Origin: Eutrigla gurnardus
Taxonomy: Eukaryota > Chordata > Actinopteri > Perciformes > Triglidae
Length of the DNA stretch: 64,000 bases
Direction: 5' to 3'
Assembly (NCBI GenBank): GCA_963514095.1
Contig: OY741276.1
Location: forward strand, 55,001 to 119,000
Shown here: in pieces, positions 13,701 through 24,219 of the stretch
Position numbering within the stretch: the stretch's first letter is position 1
Layout: every line of letters begins with the position of its first letter
The notes under the pieces: generated by a model
The model's input: the letters and a program-made list of their open reading frames with translations, nothing else
Told to the model about the DNA's origin: nothing
The model's database searches: none
Position numbers and translations under genes: made by a program

Positions 13701-14416
13701 CCTCTCGCTGTGAGGCGACCGTGCTACCAACTACAAGCCCAGATCGAGATCTAGAACCAGATAGATTTGTTTTTGAGGTTGTTTTGATCTCAGTGGAGGT
13801 TTTTAAGTTGCTAGCTAGCTAACTAGTTAGCTTACTAGTTTGCTATCTAGCGAGTAAGCTAGGTAGCTAGCTAGTTAGAGAGAAATCCAATCTGTTGACA
13901 CTGGTGTTGTTATAAAGTGTCTCTGTTACATTGAAAACTACTTCAAAGTAAACTACAGAACAGAGACAAACACAATGTTATCCGTCTCTAAATGGACACG
14001 CTAGCAGATGATTATGGCTGGTTATTGATCTATAATTAAAAAGAAAACAGCCACGATACAAGAGTCAGTATATAAATGTAGTCTGGTGGGACCCTGGACC
14101 TGAGTCTATAGGATTTAAATCAGTATATATTTAAATGTTGTCCGGTTGTACTACGAGCCGCAGTATCCTTAAATCGGCTGTAAGTTGACTGGAGTCTGGT
14201 GTGGCGGACTCACTTCAGGTCTCTGTTGACTGCCTGCAGGTTGTCCTGGAACTCGGCTATGAACTGCTTCTCTCGACCCTCCAGGGTCTCCCGGTTCTTC
14301 ATGCCGTCCTTCAAGGACTCGAACACACGGCTCACGCTCGAGCGGAGCGCCTGGATGCCGCTGATGGCATGTGAAAAAGCGTCCAGATTCACCCCAACGT
14401 TCACTACGTCCGCCAT
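7987..14416 (-). CDS. med27: Mediator complex subunit 27
   Basis: Mediator subunit of the upper tail/head interface, nuclear, bridging activators and RNA polymerase II. I can place eight coding exons on the minus strand: 14214-14416, 12768-12912, 12265-12396, 8829-8922, 8619-8726, 8497-8538, 8337-8414 and 7987-8121. All have AG/GT boundaries. The protein starts MADVVNVGVNLDAFSHAIS and ends with the conserved Cys-containing tail CQRCGRFLQDGLPP...DTCRM; allowing for one extra base the product is about 311 residues, the size of human MED27. Exon 3 has a 1-nt insertion at about 12360-12361 (minus strand GTTGG-AATC where GTTG-AATC is needed), which breaks the frame in this assembly although both flanking exon phases require the uninserted frame. 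It could be a sequencing error or a real null allele. The start ATG is the only one giving the family N-terminus. Confidence 0.95.
8158..8192 (-). repeat. Partial duplicate of med27 exon 8 acceptor
   Basis: Plus-strand GTTTAATGTAGCTC...CCAGGTCTA recurs 64 bp upstream (in gene sense) of the true exon 8 boundary at 8121, with a preserved minus-strand TAG acceptor after 8185. Use of this decoy acceptor would add 64 nt and shift the frame. Confidence 0.7.
8225..8268. repeat. (GA)n microsatellite
   Basis: GA dinucleotide run of about 44 bp in med27 intron 7, flanked by GACA/CAGA-rich sequence. Confidence 0.95.
9085..9382 (-). mobile_element. tRNA-derived SINE, degenerate copy
   Basis: The minus-strand head resembles a tRNA promoter region (plus strand ...CTCTACCTCTGAGCCACAGCC at 9351-9371). 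The tail carries the fish motif ATTTATATAGCGCCTTTCTAG and CATTCACACAC. Related copies are at 11826-12090, 26764-27043 and 56790-57118. It lies in med27 intron 3. Confidence 0.65.
10064..11130. mobile_element. hAT-like non-autonomous transposon, 8-bp TSD
   Basis: The element starts TAGTGTTGTCACGATACC and ends ...CGGTATACCGTGCAACCCTT. Its inverted ends are rich in GGTACC/GGTATACC. It is flanked by the perfect 8-bp duplication CAAAGGAT (10056-10063 and 11131-11138), the hAT target-site length. No transposase frame; the interior holds a CT-rich run (10755-10860) and a CpG-rich part. Removing it with one TSD rejoins the LINE reading frame, which confirms the boundaries. Confidence 0.88.
11661..11675. 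repeat. poly(C) run
   Basis: Homopolymer of about 14 C near the 3' end of the LINE. It is a likely assembly weak point. Confidence 0.9.
11826..12090 (+). mobile_element. tRNA-derived SINE
   Basis: The head contains a tRNA-like B box (GGTTTGATCCCCG) after GGTTGGCTGGCAACC. The body is shared with 26764-27043 on the other strand (AGCTGAGTGCCTGGTGTC, GACGAGCTGGCTGTCGCCCT) and the tail is AAAGCGCTTTGAGGACC. It is inserted in the LINE 3' region within med27 intron 3. Confidence 0.75.
12397..12767. other. med27 intron 2
   Basis: Short intron with a CA-rich patch (12405-12435) and AT-rich remainder. No other feature seen. Confidence 0.6.
12913..13345. repeat. ~65-bp minisatellite derived from med27 exon 2 edge
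   Basis: About six copies of a unit containing GACGACCCACCAGACCACTG, AGAGACAGACAGGAGGGGAC and AGGCATCAACATGATGAAG. The first block equals the antisense of exon 2 codons for SGLVGR, and the second is the polypyrimidine/acceptor region directly upstream of exon 2. The array therefore multiplied the intron 1/exon 2 junction. Two subtypes (AGCTCACTGAG and AGAGCAGTGAGACTC) alternate. Confidence 0.88.
13352..13741 (-). mobile_element. SINE with (ATCC)n tail
   Basis: The tRNA-like head is at the right (complement of GTGGTGTAG..., with CGCCTCACAGCGAGAG). The body has GGGAGGAAGCCGGAGAACCC and CTCACACGGGGAGAACATGC, and the left end has TACCGCTTATCCTGTATTCA and an (ATCC)n tail at 13362-13386. Other copies are at 22420-22797 and 52132-53034, with a fragment at 29607-29698. 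It lies in med27 intron 1. Confidence 0.85.
13742..14213. other. med27 intron 1 remainder
   Basis: Contains short GCTAGCTAG/TAGTTAG simple sequence at 13810-13880. Otherwise unremarkable AT-rich intron. Confidence 0.6.
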
Positions 14417-14622
14417 CTTCACTGCTTGTGTCTGCTGCTGGCGCTCAGCGATGACGTCACCGCATCGTCCCTTCGCGTTATCGACACTTTTTTTATTTGA
14501 CCGTTTGCATAAATACAAACAACATGACAGACCAATCAAAAATAAATATGTAAATTAAACACTATTCAGTAAAAGGAAGATTAAAAGTAAATAAATGCTA
14601 CTTGAAAAAGCTCGGGGTGATT

Positions 14623-14769
14623 TTACGTCATCAAGTCAACGGCATCCAGGCCTTCATCTGGAACCTCTTTGGTCAGGTTCTCCTCCTCTTCAGATGGACT
14701 CAGAGATGGTGGCGGTGACGGTGCAGCCACCAAACCGGTCCTCAATAGGTTGATGGTTCTGGTTTCCAT
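14623..14769 (-). CDS. Unidentified 48-codon ORF upstream of med27
   Basis: Intact minus-strand ORF starting METRTINLLRTGLVAAPSPP and ending in an acidic stretch (PSEEEENLTKEVPDEG) and DAVDLMT before TAA. Composition (Pro/Ser linker then acidic tail) is unlike the simple repeats nearby and looks protein-like. It lies 207 bp upstream of the med27 ATG on the same strand, so it could be a uORF, a relic of a last coding exon (an acceptor-like CAG precedes the ATG by 3 nt) or chance. I do not recognise it. Confidence 0.25.
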   Translation of the reverse strand: METRTINLLRTGLVAAPSPPPSLSPSEEEENLTKEVPDEGLDAVDLMT

Positions 14770-15135
14770 TGACTGTTGTTACATCATTTTGTTCAAAGTA
14801 CATCAGTAAAGATGTTATACCGGTACTTGTATTATTCCTTCAATAATTCCTCTGACACTTACATGCTTATTCAAAATAGCGGGAGAGAGTTTTGTTTACG
14901 GTAGAGAGCAGGGGCAACTACCCAGTGTCAGAGGGGTATGCAGCAACAATTTTGGTGCCCCATCATCCACTTTATTTTAAAGTATATCAGCCACTGTAGT
15001 CCTGCCATAATTATAAATAGTTATATATGGTATATACTTTTTTGCTTGCTCCATCTTTTTCCACAGATGACAACTCACTACTACTAGTACCTGCTCGCTC
15101 AGCGCTCACCACGCCCCCGGCCCCACCCCCAGTTT

Positions 15136-15138
15136 ACG

Positions 15139-15178
<40 letters not shown>
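15136..15178. repeat. (GA)n microsatellite
   Basis: GA dinucleotide run in the med27/ntng2 intergenic region. Confidence 0.93.
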
Positions 15179-15181
<3 letters not shown>

Positions 15182-15678
15182 ACGGTAGAGACAGAGGGAT
15201 CAGTTGAGCTCTGAGCCGTTTAGCGTCAGCAGAGAAGAAGAAGAAGAAGAGGGGGAGGGAGGAAGAGCAGGAGGAGATTAGAGGAAAAGATCAAAGAAAG
15301 AAGAAGAGAAGACAGAAGTAGAGACAGAAGAAGAAGAGACAAGGATGTTCATTGTTTTATCGTCTCTTTAATCAGCTTATAAAGAATCAACCTGAGGAAA
15401 CAGAAAGAAAGACAGGAGACAGACAGGAGACCGAGCAGGTGTAACCAGGTCTTGTTTGTTTTGCTGCAGGGCATCATCTTCAGGACATGTCTCAGGGTTG
15501 GCGGAGACCCCTAACCCTGACGGAGGTGTTCACCTCACGACAATCATAAGACGGTCACCATGACGACTCCTTGTCTGAAGAAGGCTCAGGACTGAACCTA
15601 TGGATTAAAAAATGAGGGAAGAAACTTTGAGATGTGACCTCCAGAGGAACTTCCTGTACATCTGACCACCAGTCCACC

Positions 15679-18016
15679 ATGTCCCCCCTCCTCCCACGTC
15701 TCCTCCCCCTCCTCCTCCTGCCGGTGGTGGGCCGGTGTCAGACTGGTGGTAAGTCTGACGCGTGTCGGTCTCTGCGTGTCTCTGAAGCGGGGTCAGGTTG
15801 GGAGTTTTACCCCTGTCAGCCTGCACCTGCAAACATGAAGGAGGGGATGCAGATCAGAGTCGACCCCCCTGGCATCACCTGTGGAAACCCACCTGAGAGA
15901 TTCTGCACACTGGTCAGTCATATACACACCTGAACTGAATGTGAGTGTGTGTGAGTGTGAATATGAATATGAATGTGAGTGTGAATATGAATATGAATGT
16001 GAGTGTGTGTGAATATGAATGTGTGTGTGAGTGTGAATATGAATGTGAGTGTGAATGTGAATGTGAGTGTGAGGGTGAATGTGAGCGTGAGGGTGAAAGT
16101 GAGGGTGAATGTGAGTGTGAATCAAGTGTGAGGGTGAGTGTGTTTGTGTGTGAATGTGAGTGTGAATGTGAGTGTGACTGTGTGTGTGAGTGTGAATGTG
16201 AGGCTGAGTGTGAATCAAGTGTGAGGGTGAGTGTGATTGTGACTGTGTGTGAGTGTGATTGTGACTGTGTGTGTGAGTCTGAGGGTGAATGTGATTGTGA
16301 GTGTCAGTGTGATTGTGACTGTGTGTGTGAGTGTGAATGTGAGTGTTGAGTATGAATCAAGTGTGAAGGTGAGTGTGTGTGTGAATGTGAGTGTGAATGT
16401 GAGTGTGACTGTGTGTGAGAGTGTGAGTGTGAATGTGAGGGTGAATGTGAGTGTGATTGTGACTGTGTGTGTGAGTGTGAGGGTGATTGTGAATGTGAGT
16501 GTGACTGTGTGTGTGAATGTGAGTCTGACTGTGTGTGAGTGTGAGGGTGAATGTGAGTGTGATTGTGACTGTGTGTGTGTGAATGTGAGTGTGATTGTGA
16601 CTGTGTGTGTGAGTGTGAGGGTGATTGTGAGTGTGAATGTGAGTGTGATTGTGACTGTATGAGTGTGAGGGTGATTGTGAGTGTGAGTGTGATTGTGACT
16701 GTGTGTGTGAGTGTGAGGGTGATTGTGAGTGTGAATGTGTGTGTGAGTGTGAGGGTGAATGTGAGTGTGATTGTGACTGTGTGTGTGTGAACGTGAGTGT
16801 GATTGTGACTGTGTGTGTGAGTGTGAGGGTGATTGTGAGTGTGAATGTGAGTGTGAGTGTGATTGTGACTGTGTGTGTGAGTGTGATTGTGAGTGTGAAT
16901 GTGAGTGTGAGTGTGATTGTGACTGTGTGTGTGAGGGTGAGTGTGAGTGTGACTGTGTGTGTGAGTGTGAATGTGAGTGTGATTGTGACTGTGTGTGTGA
17001 ATGTGAGTGTGACTGTGTGTGTGAGTGTGAGGGTGATTGTGAGTGTGAATGTGAGTGTGATTGTGACTGTGTGTGTGAGTGTGAGGGTGATTGTGAGTGT
17101 GAATGTGAGTGTGAGGGTGATTGTGACTGTGTGTGTGAGTGTGAGGGTGATTGTGAGTGTGATTGTGACTGTGTGTGAGTGTGAGGGTGATTGTGACTGT
17201 GTGTGTGAGTGTGAGGGTGATTGTGAGTGTGATTGTGACTGTGTGTGAGTGTGAGGGTGATTGTGAGTGTGAATGTGAGTGTGATTGTGACTGTGTGTGA
17301 AACAGTATGTGCTGACGGACTATAAATAGAAACTCATAATTCGTAACATTATAGTTACAATATACCCATAATGCACCTCTCTCTGCTGGAGTAAGTGTCA
17401 CAAACAATATCTGTAATCTGTCATGTTTCAAACATGATATTGTCTTCTATTAAGCTACTATGGATATTAATATTTCACCTCCAGAAATATCACTTCCTCC
17501 TGTCAATCACCTTATGACCCCTCAGAATCCTCTTGAGACCTCCTGGGGGGTCCTGACCATCATGCTGGAAACCACCCACTCAGACCTTCTGTCTGTCTTA
17601 TTGTTCCTTTGGGAAGCTGAAGTCATGTCTGAATTATTGATAAATGTAAGAGAGGCCATGAAGAAAAAATCAAATGTTAATTGATCAGTTAAAATTAATT
17701 ATCTCCTGAAGCTGGACAAAGGATTTGTGGGAATCTGGACAGCTAAATATTTTATCGATCCTGTCACTATAGAGTGGTTGTGATCAAAAAACTTTGATAG
17801 AAATTATTTTCCATAAACATAAAGAGAGTTTTGGTTGGTTAACTCAACGGAACCAGATTGAACCATTAGTTTGTTAAATCTGGTTTAGTTGCAGGTGACA
17901 GTTGGCAGATCAATTTAAAGGTTTAACCTCTAACACACTAGATTAACATCAGTGTTAATCCATCACACACACACACACACACGCACACACACAAGATTAA
18001 CATCAGTGTTAATCCA

Positions 18017-18050
<34 letters not shown>

Positions 18051-21000
18051 TTGTGCTAATTATGATCTTTAAATAGCTGATCAGAGATGTATAACACTGG
18101 GGCAGGAAATGATCTATCAGTGCGTTCACATGGGCAAGCTTTATACAATCTTAAACCCATCCAAACCGTATCGAATTCATGTGTACAGGATAAGAAACGT
18201 GTGGGGATAGGATTTCTGAAGCCGATTGCAACCCCTGGCTTGAGTCGTCGTTTATCTGACTTGTGCCGCCTCGAATCATGTTCGCGTCCTGCGCATGCAC
18301 GAGAATTTTTGCCGGGGATTTCACCCGGAAGTGGAAGGAAGCGCCGACGCCGTCATAAATAGTAATGTTGTTGCTGGAACAGTCAAATGATACCATGGCT
18401 TCGAAGAAATCAACAACTCATTTCTGGACGGACGAGAAGACAGTCCGTCTGTATGCCACCAGATAGTTTGTTATTGTTTTTAAGTAGCCATGTACCGGAA
18501 GTAGTTCTAACACCGTCTGGTAGAAAGGGCTACAGCGCCATCTAGCGAAGCGGAGTCAGCCAGGTCACAGTAGGGGGAGGGGGGGAGTAGACGAGGGAGG
18601 GGGTGGGGTAGTAGGGGGAGGGGTAGTAGGGGGAGGAGGCCAAGGAGAGTCTCTGAACAGGGTTTTGAGGCAACGCGACCGTTTTAACACCTCATGGAAA
18701 TATTTCACAGTAACTTTGCTGATTTACTGTTTGTTGTTGTTGTTCAGGAGAACCCGTACCTGTGCAGCGACGAGTGCGATGCGTCCAGCCCCGACCTGTC
18801 TCACCCCCCTCAGCTGATGGGCGACAGGGAGAGAGGGGGGCTCATCACCTACTGGCAGACAGTCACATGGTCCAGGTATCCTGAGCCCCTATTGGCCAAC
18901 ATCACTCTGTCCTGGAACAAGAGTCTGGAGGTGGTCGATGACATCATCGTCACCTTCGAGTATGGCCGACCAACCAGTATGGTGCTGGAAAAATCTATGG
19001 ACAAAGGTGATTGGTCAACAGCAGCTGAGGGTGGACAGGGTCGGCCAATCAAACACCAGCTGACATCAAGACCACAAGATAACTACTGTTAAAACGCTGG
19101 TTTTCTGAATGGAGTCTGGTTGATGGATGCTAGGCTACGCTAACATTGTAGCTGCTCCATCAACACTCCAAATAAGGTCATCTAGACATAAATACAGCCT
19201 TGTTGTTTGGACCACAGACAGTCTCTGGTTCCTCCACATAGTCTGGTCTCTGGACTAATGTGAACTACTATCGTAGACCTCTTGGAGATCACAGACAGTC
19301 TCTGGTTCCAGTCACTGTGGCAACCCAGGGGAAGTGGTGAAATAAAATAGGATTCTGTGACCGACGTACTTTGTATGCTATTGCACCTAGGGTGTAATAC
19401 CTGCTAATCAGTGTTTCTTTTTCAGGGCTAACATGGCAGCCGTATCAGTACTACGCCGATGACTGTCTGGAGGCGTTCAGTATGTCTCCTAAATGGGTCT
19501 CTGATTTAGCACCAAGTAACTTAACCCGGGTTATCTGTACCGAGCAGTACTCCCGTTGGATCGGAGCCAAGGTGGGTAACTGGATCTGACACTGGTCATA
19601 CTGGGAACAAGGATGATACATACTTTATATGGGGAGATGTTTACATAGGTATGACTTTATATTTGTTATTGAAATTATTTCAAATATGTAAGAAAAGAAT
19701 AGAAAAAGGAAAACACTTGACCTATAGCTGAAGAGAATGTGAACTGACTATCAGTGTTTGGCAAATAGGAGGAGAAGATCATGGTGTTCGAGGTGCGCGC
19801 CAGGTTCAGGGTGTTTGCAGGTCCAAAGTTGATCAACATGGATGCCCTGTACACCCGGATGGAGACGATGAAGGGTCTGAAGGACTTCTTCACCTTCACA
19901 AACCTCCGGCTGAGACTTCTCCGCCCGGCCTTGGGAGGGACATACGTCCAGAGAGACAATCTGCTGAAATACTTCTATGCCATTTCTAACATCGATGTAC
20001 CTGCCAGGTATCTACACCTACTAACAACCAGCTACACAGGTTTACAGGGTTAAGCTCTAGACCACCTGAAAACACCTTGTTGACGTCTTGTTTGTGTTCC
20101 CTTCAGGTGTAAATGTAACCTGCACGCATCTCAGTGTGTGTTACGTGATGCCACACTGCAGTGCGAATGTGACCACAACACTAGTGGACAAGACTGTCAG
20201 CTCTGCAGCAAAGGGTTCAACTCCCGGGGCTGGAGACCAGGATCATACCTGCCCATGCCCAAAGGCACCGCCAACCCCTGTATGAACCTGAACAAACACA
20301 CACCACCAACACCTGCATGTACCTGAACAAACACACACCACCTGTATGAACCTGAACAAACACAAACCACCAACACCTGTATGAACCTGAACAAACACAA
20401 ACCACCAACACCTGTATGAACCTGAACAAACACAAACCACCAACACCTGTATGAACCTGAACAAACACACACCACCAACACCTGCATGTACCTGAACAAA
20501 CACACACCACCTGTATGAACCTGAACAAACACAAACCACCAACACCTGTATGAACCTGAACAAACACACACCACCAACACCTGTATGAACCTGAACAAAC
20601 ACAAACCACCAACACCTGTATGAACCTGAACAAACACACACCACCAACACCTGCATGTACCTGAACAAACACACACCACCAACACCTGTATGAACCTGAA
20701 CACACACACACCACCAACACCTGCATGTACCTGAACAAACACACACCACCTGTATGAACCTGAACAAACACACACCACCTGTATGAACCTGAACAAACAC
20801 ACACCACCTGTATGTACCTGAACAAACAAAAACCACCAACACCTGTATGAACCTGAACAAACACACACCACCAACACCTGTATGAACCTGAACAAACACA
20901 CACCACCAACACCTGTATGAACCTGAACAAACACAAACCACCAACACCTGTATGAACCTGAACAAACACACACCACCAACACCTGTATGAACCTGAACAA

Positions 21001-24000
21001 ACACAAACCACCAACACCTGTATGAACCTGAACAAACACACACCACCAACACCTGCATGTACCTGAACAAACACACACCACCAACACCTGTATGAACCTG
21101 AACACACACACACCACCAACACCTGCATGTACCTGAACAAACACACACCACCTGTATGAACCTGAACAAACACACACCACCTGTATGAACCTGAACAAAC
21201 ACACACCACCTGTATGTACCTGAACAAACAAAAACCACCAACACCTGTATGAACCTGAACAAACACACACCACCAACACCTGTATGAACCTGAACAAACA
21301 CACACCACCAACACCTGTATGAACCTGAACAAACACAAACCACCAACACCTGTATGAACCTGAACAAACACACACCACCAACACCTGTATGAACCTGAAC
21401 AAACACAAACAACCAACACCTGTATGAACCTGAACACACACACACCACCAACACCTGCATGTACCTGAACAAACACACACCACCAACACCTGTATGAACC
21501 TGAACAAACACAAACCACCAACACCTGTATGAACCTGAACAAACACAAACCACCAACACCTGTATGAACCTGAACAAACACACACCATCAACACCTGTAT
21601 GTACCTGAACAAACACACACCACCAACACCTGTATGAACCTGAACAAACACAAACCACCAACACCTGTATGAACCTGAACAAACACACACCATCAACACC
21701 TGTATGTACCTGAACAAACACACACCACCAACACCTGTATGAACCTGAACAAACACAAACCACCTGTATGTACCTGAACAAACACACAGTAGTATTTAGA
21801 AATCAATTATTTGACAGACAGGAAGCCAATGTAAAGATCTGAGAACTGAAGTAATGTTATCTACTTTGTTGGTCTTCGTGAGGACTTGGGCAGCAGGTTC
21901 TGGATTGACTGCAGCTGTCTGATGGACTTGTTAGGGAGCTGCACCTGAACCAGATTTACATCAGTTGTAAAAGTCAAATGTTTTGTGTGTTTCAGGTGAA
22001 GCAGCAGAAACAGCAGCCAGTAAGTATCTTAACCTTTTAACCTGTCTCTCTGCTCACCTGTCTGTCTGCTCACCTGTCTTCAACACCTCCATCTCCACTC
22101 CGTATTCCCCACATTTAATAAACATGTTCTTAGTAAAAAGAAATGGTGCAAAGTAAATAATCAAAACTAGTGGCCACAAATCATTGTGTGTGTCATGTTT
22201 AGTTAGTTACTTTGTTTTTGGATAAAAGGATGAAGTATTAACCAGTAGCATGTTTTTAACATACTTTTGATTTCAATACAGTAAAATAAAATACAATGGG
22301 AGCTCGGAAAATAATATATGATATTATTAAATAGTATTTCAGCTTTAACAAGTACTTTACCAGGTGTGTTTCAATGAACATCAGGCTCAATTAAAATAAT
22401 TAAATTAGTCAAGACTTAGGGCTGCACGGTGGTGTAGTGGGTACCACTGTCGCCTCACAGCGAGAGGATCCCGGGTTTGATTCCCGGGTTGGCCCGGGTT
22501 CCTTCTGTGTGGAGTTTGCATGTTCTCCCTGTGTAAGCGTGGGTTCCCTCCGGGTTCTCCGGCTTCCTCCCACAGTCCAAAGACATGCAGGATGGGGATA
22601 GGTTCATTGAGGACTCTAAATGTCCCGTAGGTGTGAATGTGAGCGTGAATGGTTGTCTGTCTCTACATGTCCGCCCTGTGATAGACTGGTTACCTGTCCA
22701 GGTGTAACCTGCCTTCGTCCAATGACAGCTGGGATCGGCTCCAGCCCCCCCGCGACCCTGAATACAGGATAAGCGGTAGACAATGGATGGATGGATAGTC
22801 AAGACTTATTGGTTGTATTCCATTATCACATGCTCCTTCTGATTGGTCACATGGTTGATCACATGAGTGGGTCAATTAAGTGCATTCTGGGAGAAAAGTC
22901 TGAAGACTAATCTGTGTGTTTAATCAGTGTTATAACCGGTAAATTGCACGCATGCACCTGTCCCTTCTGGTCCTTACTCAGTGTACCCACTTTAGTTGAC
23001 TGGCACCTTAAAGAGCAACTAAACCCCCTAGTATCTTAATTCAACATATTGCATTATACATTTTGACTGCCCCCTACTGGTTGAAACCAGCCATTGACAT
23101 TGCATTTTGTTCTAGCTGATCTGGAGTCAGGGGACATATATGGAGAACCACTATAAAACCAACGTCTCTGCAGACTGTGGAGAGAAGAATATTCATGAAG
23201 AGAAGCCCTGACTTTCAGTTAGCCTGTGAGTCATTAATGCTAATGCTAATCGAATCACTAGCATATGCATATATCAGCCTTGTTTGTTTTGTCATGATGG
23301 CCTTTACAGCATGAAGCTAACCGTAATCAACAGCCAGCATGCTAGCAACTAGCATTAGCGATTAGTGTGAGTTATTAGTCTAATGTAAAGGTGACATCCA
23401 GCTCCATGTTAAAGTCATGTAGACCAAGTCCAGCAGTTCATTTGGTGCTTTTATCTTCTGTAAATGTAGCATGTGGAATTAACATGTTAGCTAGCTAACC
23501 AAATGAGTACAAGTGAACAACTTAATGCTTCATCCGGGAGCGTACCAATGTCCCCCGGGTCCTATCTTCCCTGGGTCCTATGTTCCTCACTTTGTATGTG
23601 ATCTGTTAGTTTTTCCACAATCAGTGCTGAATTCCATGGCAAATATGCACATATGCAAATAGGCCAAGATGAGGAGCGATTCGGCTGTAAATTGGCTTTT
23701 GTTTTTGTCACGTTTGGACAGTTTAAATAAACTAAACTAAATATATGTATTGTGACCAGGGAACATGGGACCTATTTTGGGGGAAAAAGGGAACATAGGA
23801 CCTGGGGAACATAGCTGACCCACCACTCATGTCACAGTGAAGAGAAGCACATTTCTATTAGCAGACCATTAGTCAATAACACTGATTTTCCAACCAAAAC
23901 ACCGGGGTTTAGTTACTCTTGAATCATCTACATGAATTCACAGTCTCACAGTTTCGGGTTTGTATTGGAGTCTACTGCTGGCCTGGTCTGGGTGGGGTTC

Positions 24001-24188
24001 TGGGATTCTAGTTAACCCGAAAGCTTCAATGTTTCATATTCTCAGTTTCTGTGGAGAACAGAAAGAGGAGATTCACTAAAGGGACGTAACTCTTCTTCTC
24101 TGACAGCGGCTGGTGACCTAAACTCATCTGGTAGACCGTCTGCCACATCAGATGGAGTGGCTGACACCCCCACTACTACTACTGGTAG

Positions 24189-24219
<31 letters not shown>

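Larger units (their letters stand above)
14417..15678. promoter_or_regulatory. Divergent med27/ntng2 intergenic region
   Basis: The med27 ATG (14416, minus) and ntng2 ATG (15679, plus) are 1.26 kb apart and head to head, so promoters for both genes should lie here. Visible pieces are a GA microsatellite (about 15136-15178), an AGAAGAAGAAG-rich purine tract (15230-15340) that may be ntng2 5' UTR, and a possible 5' UTR intron ending TTGCTGCAG at 15469. No TATA box is convincing. Confidence 0.45.

Noticed and set aside
15930..17431. Long CVCECE/HTHTHSHN frames
   Set aside because: Hexamer repeats give open frames on both strands; not coding.
18395..18466. 23-codon frame resembling a Myb/SANT start (HFWTDEKTVRLY)
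   Set aside because: Too short and without partner exons; noted only as a possible transposon relic.
20197..21787. Minus-strand open frames of up to 519 codons (CLFRFIQVLVVCVCSG repeats)
   Set aside because: They lie antisense to the ntng2 intron minisatellite and are open in all three frames because the repeat lacks stops; no splice or start context.
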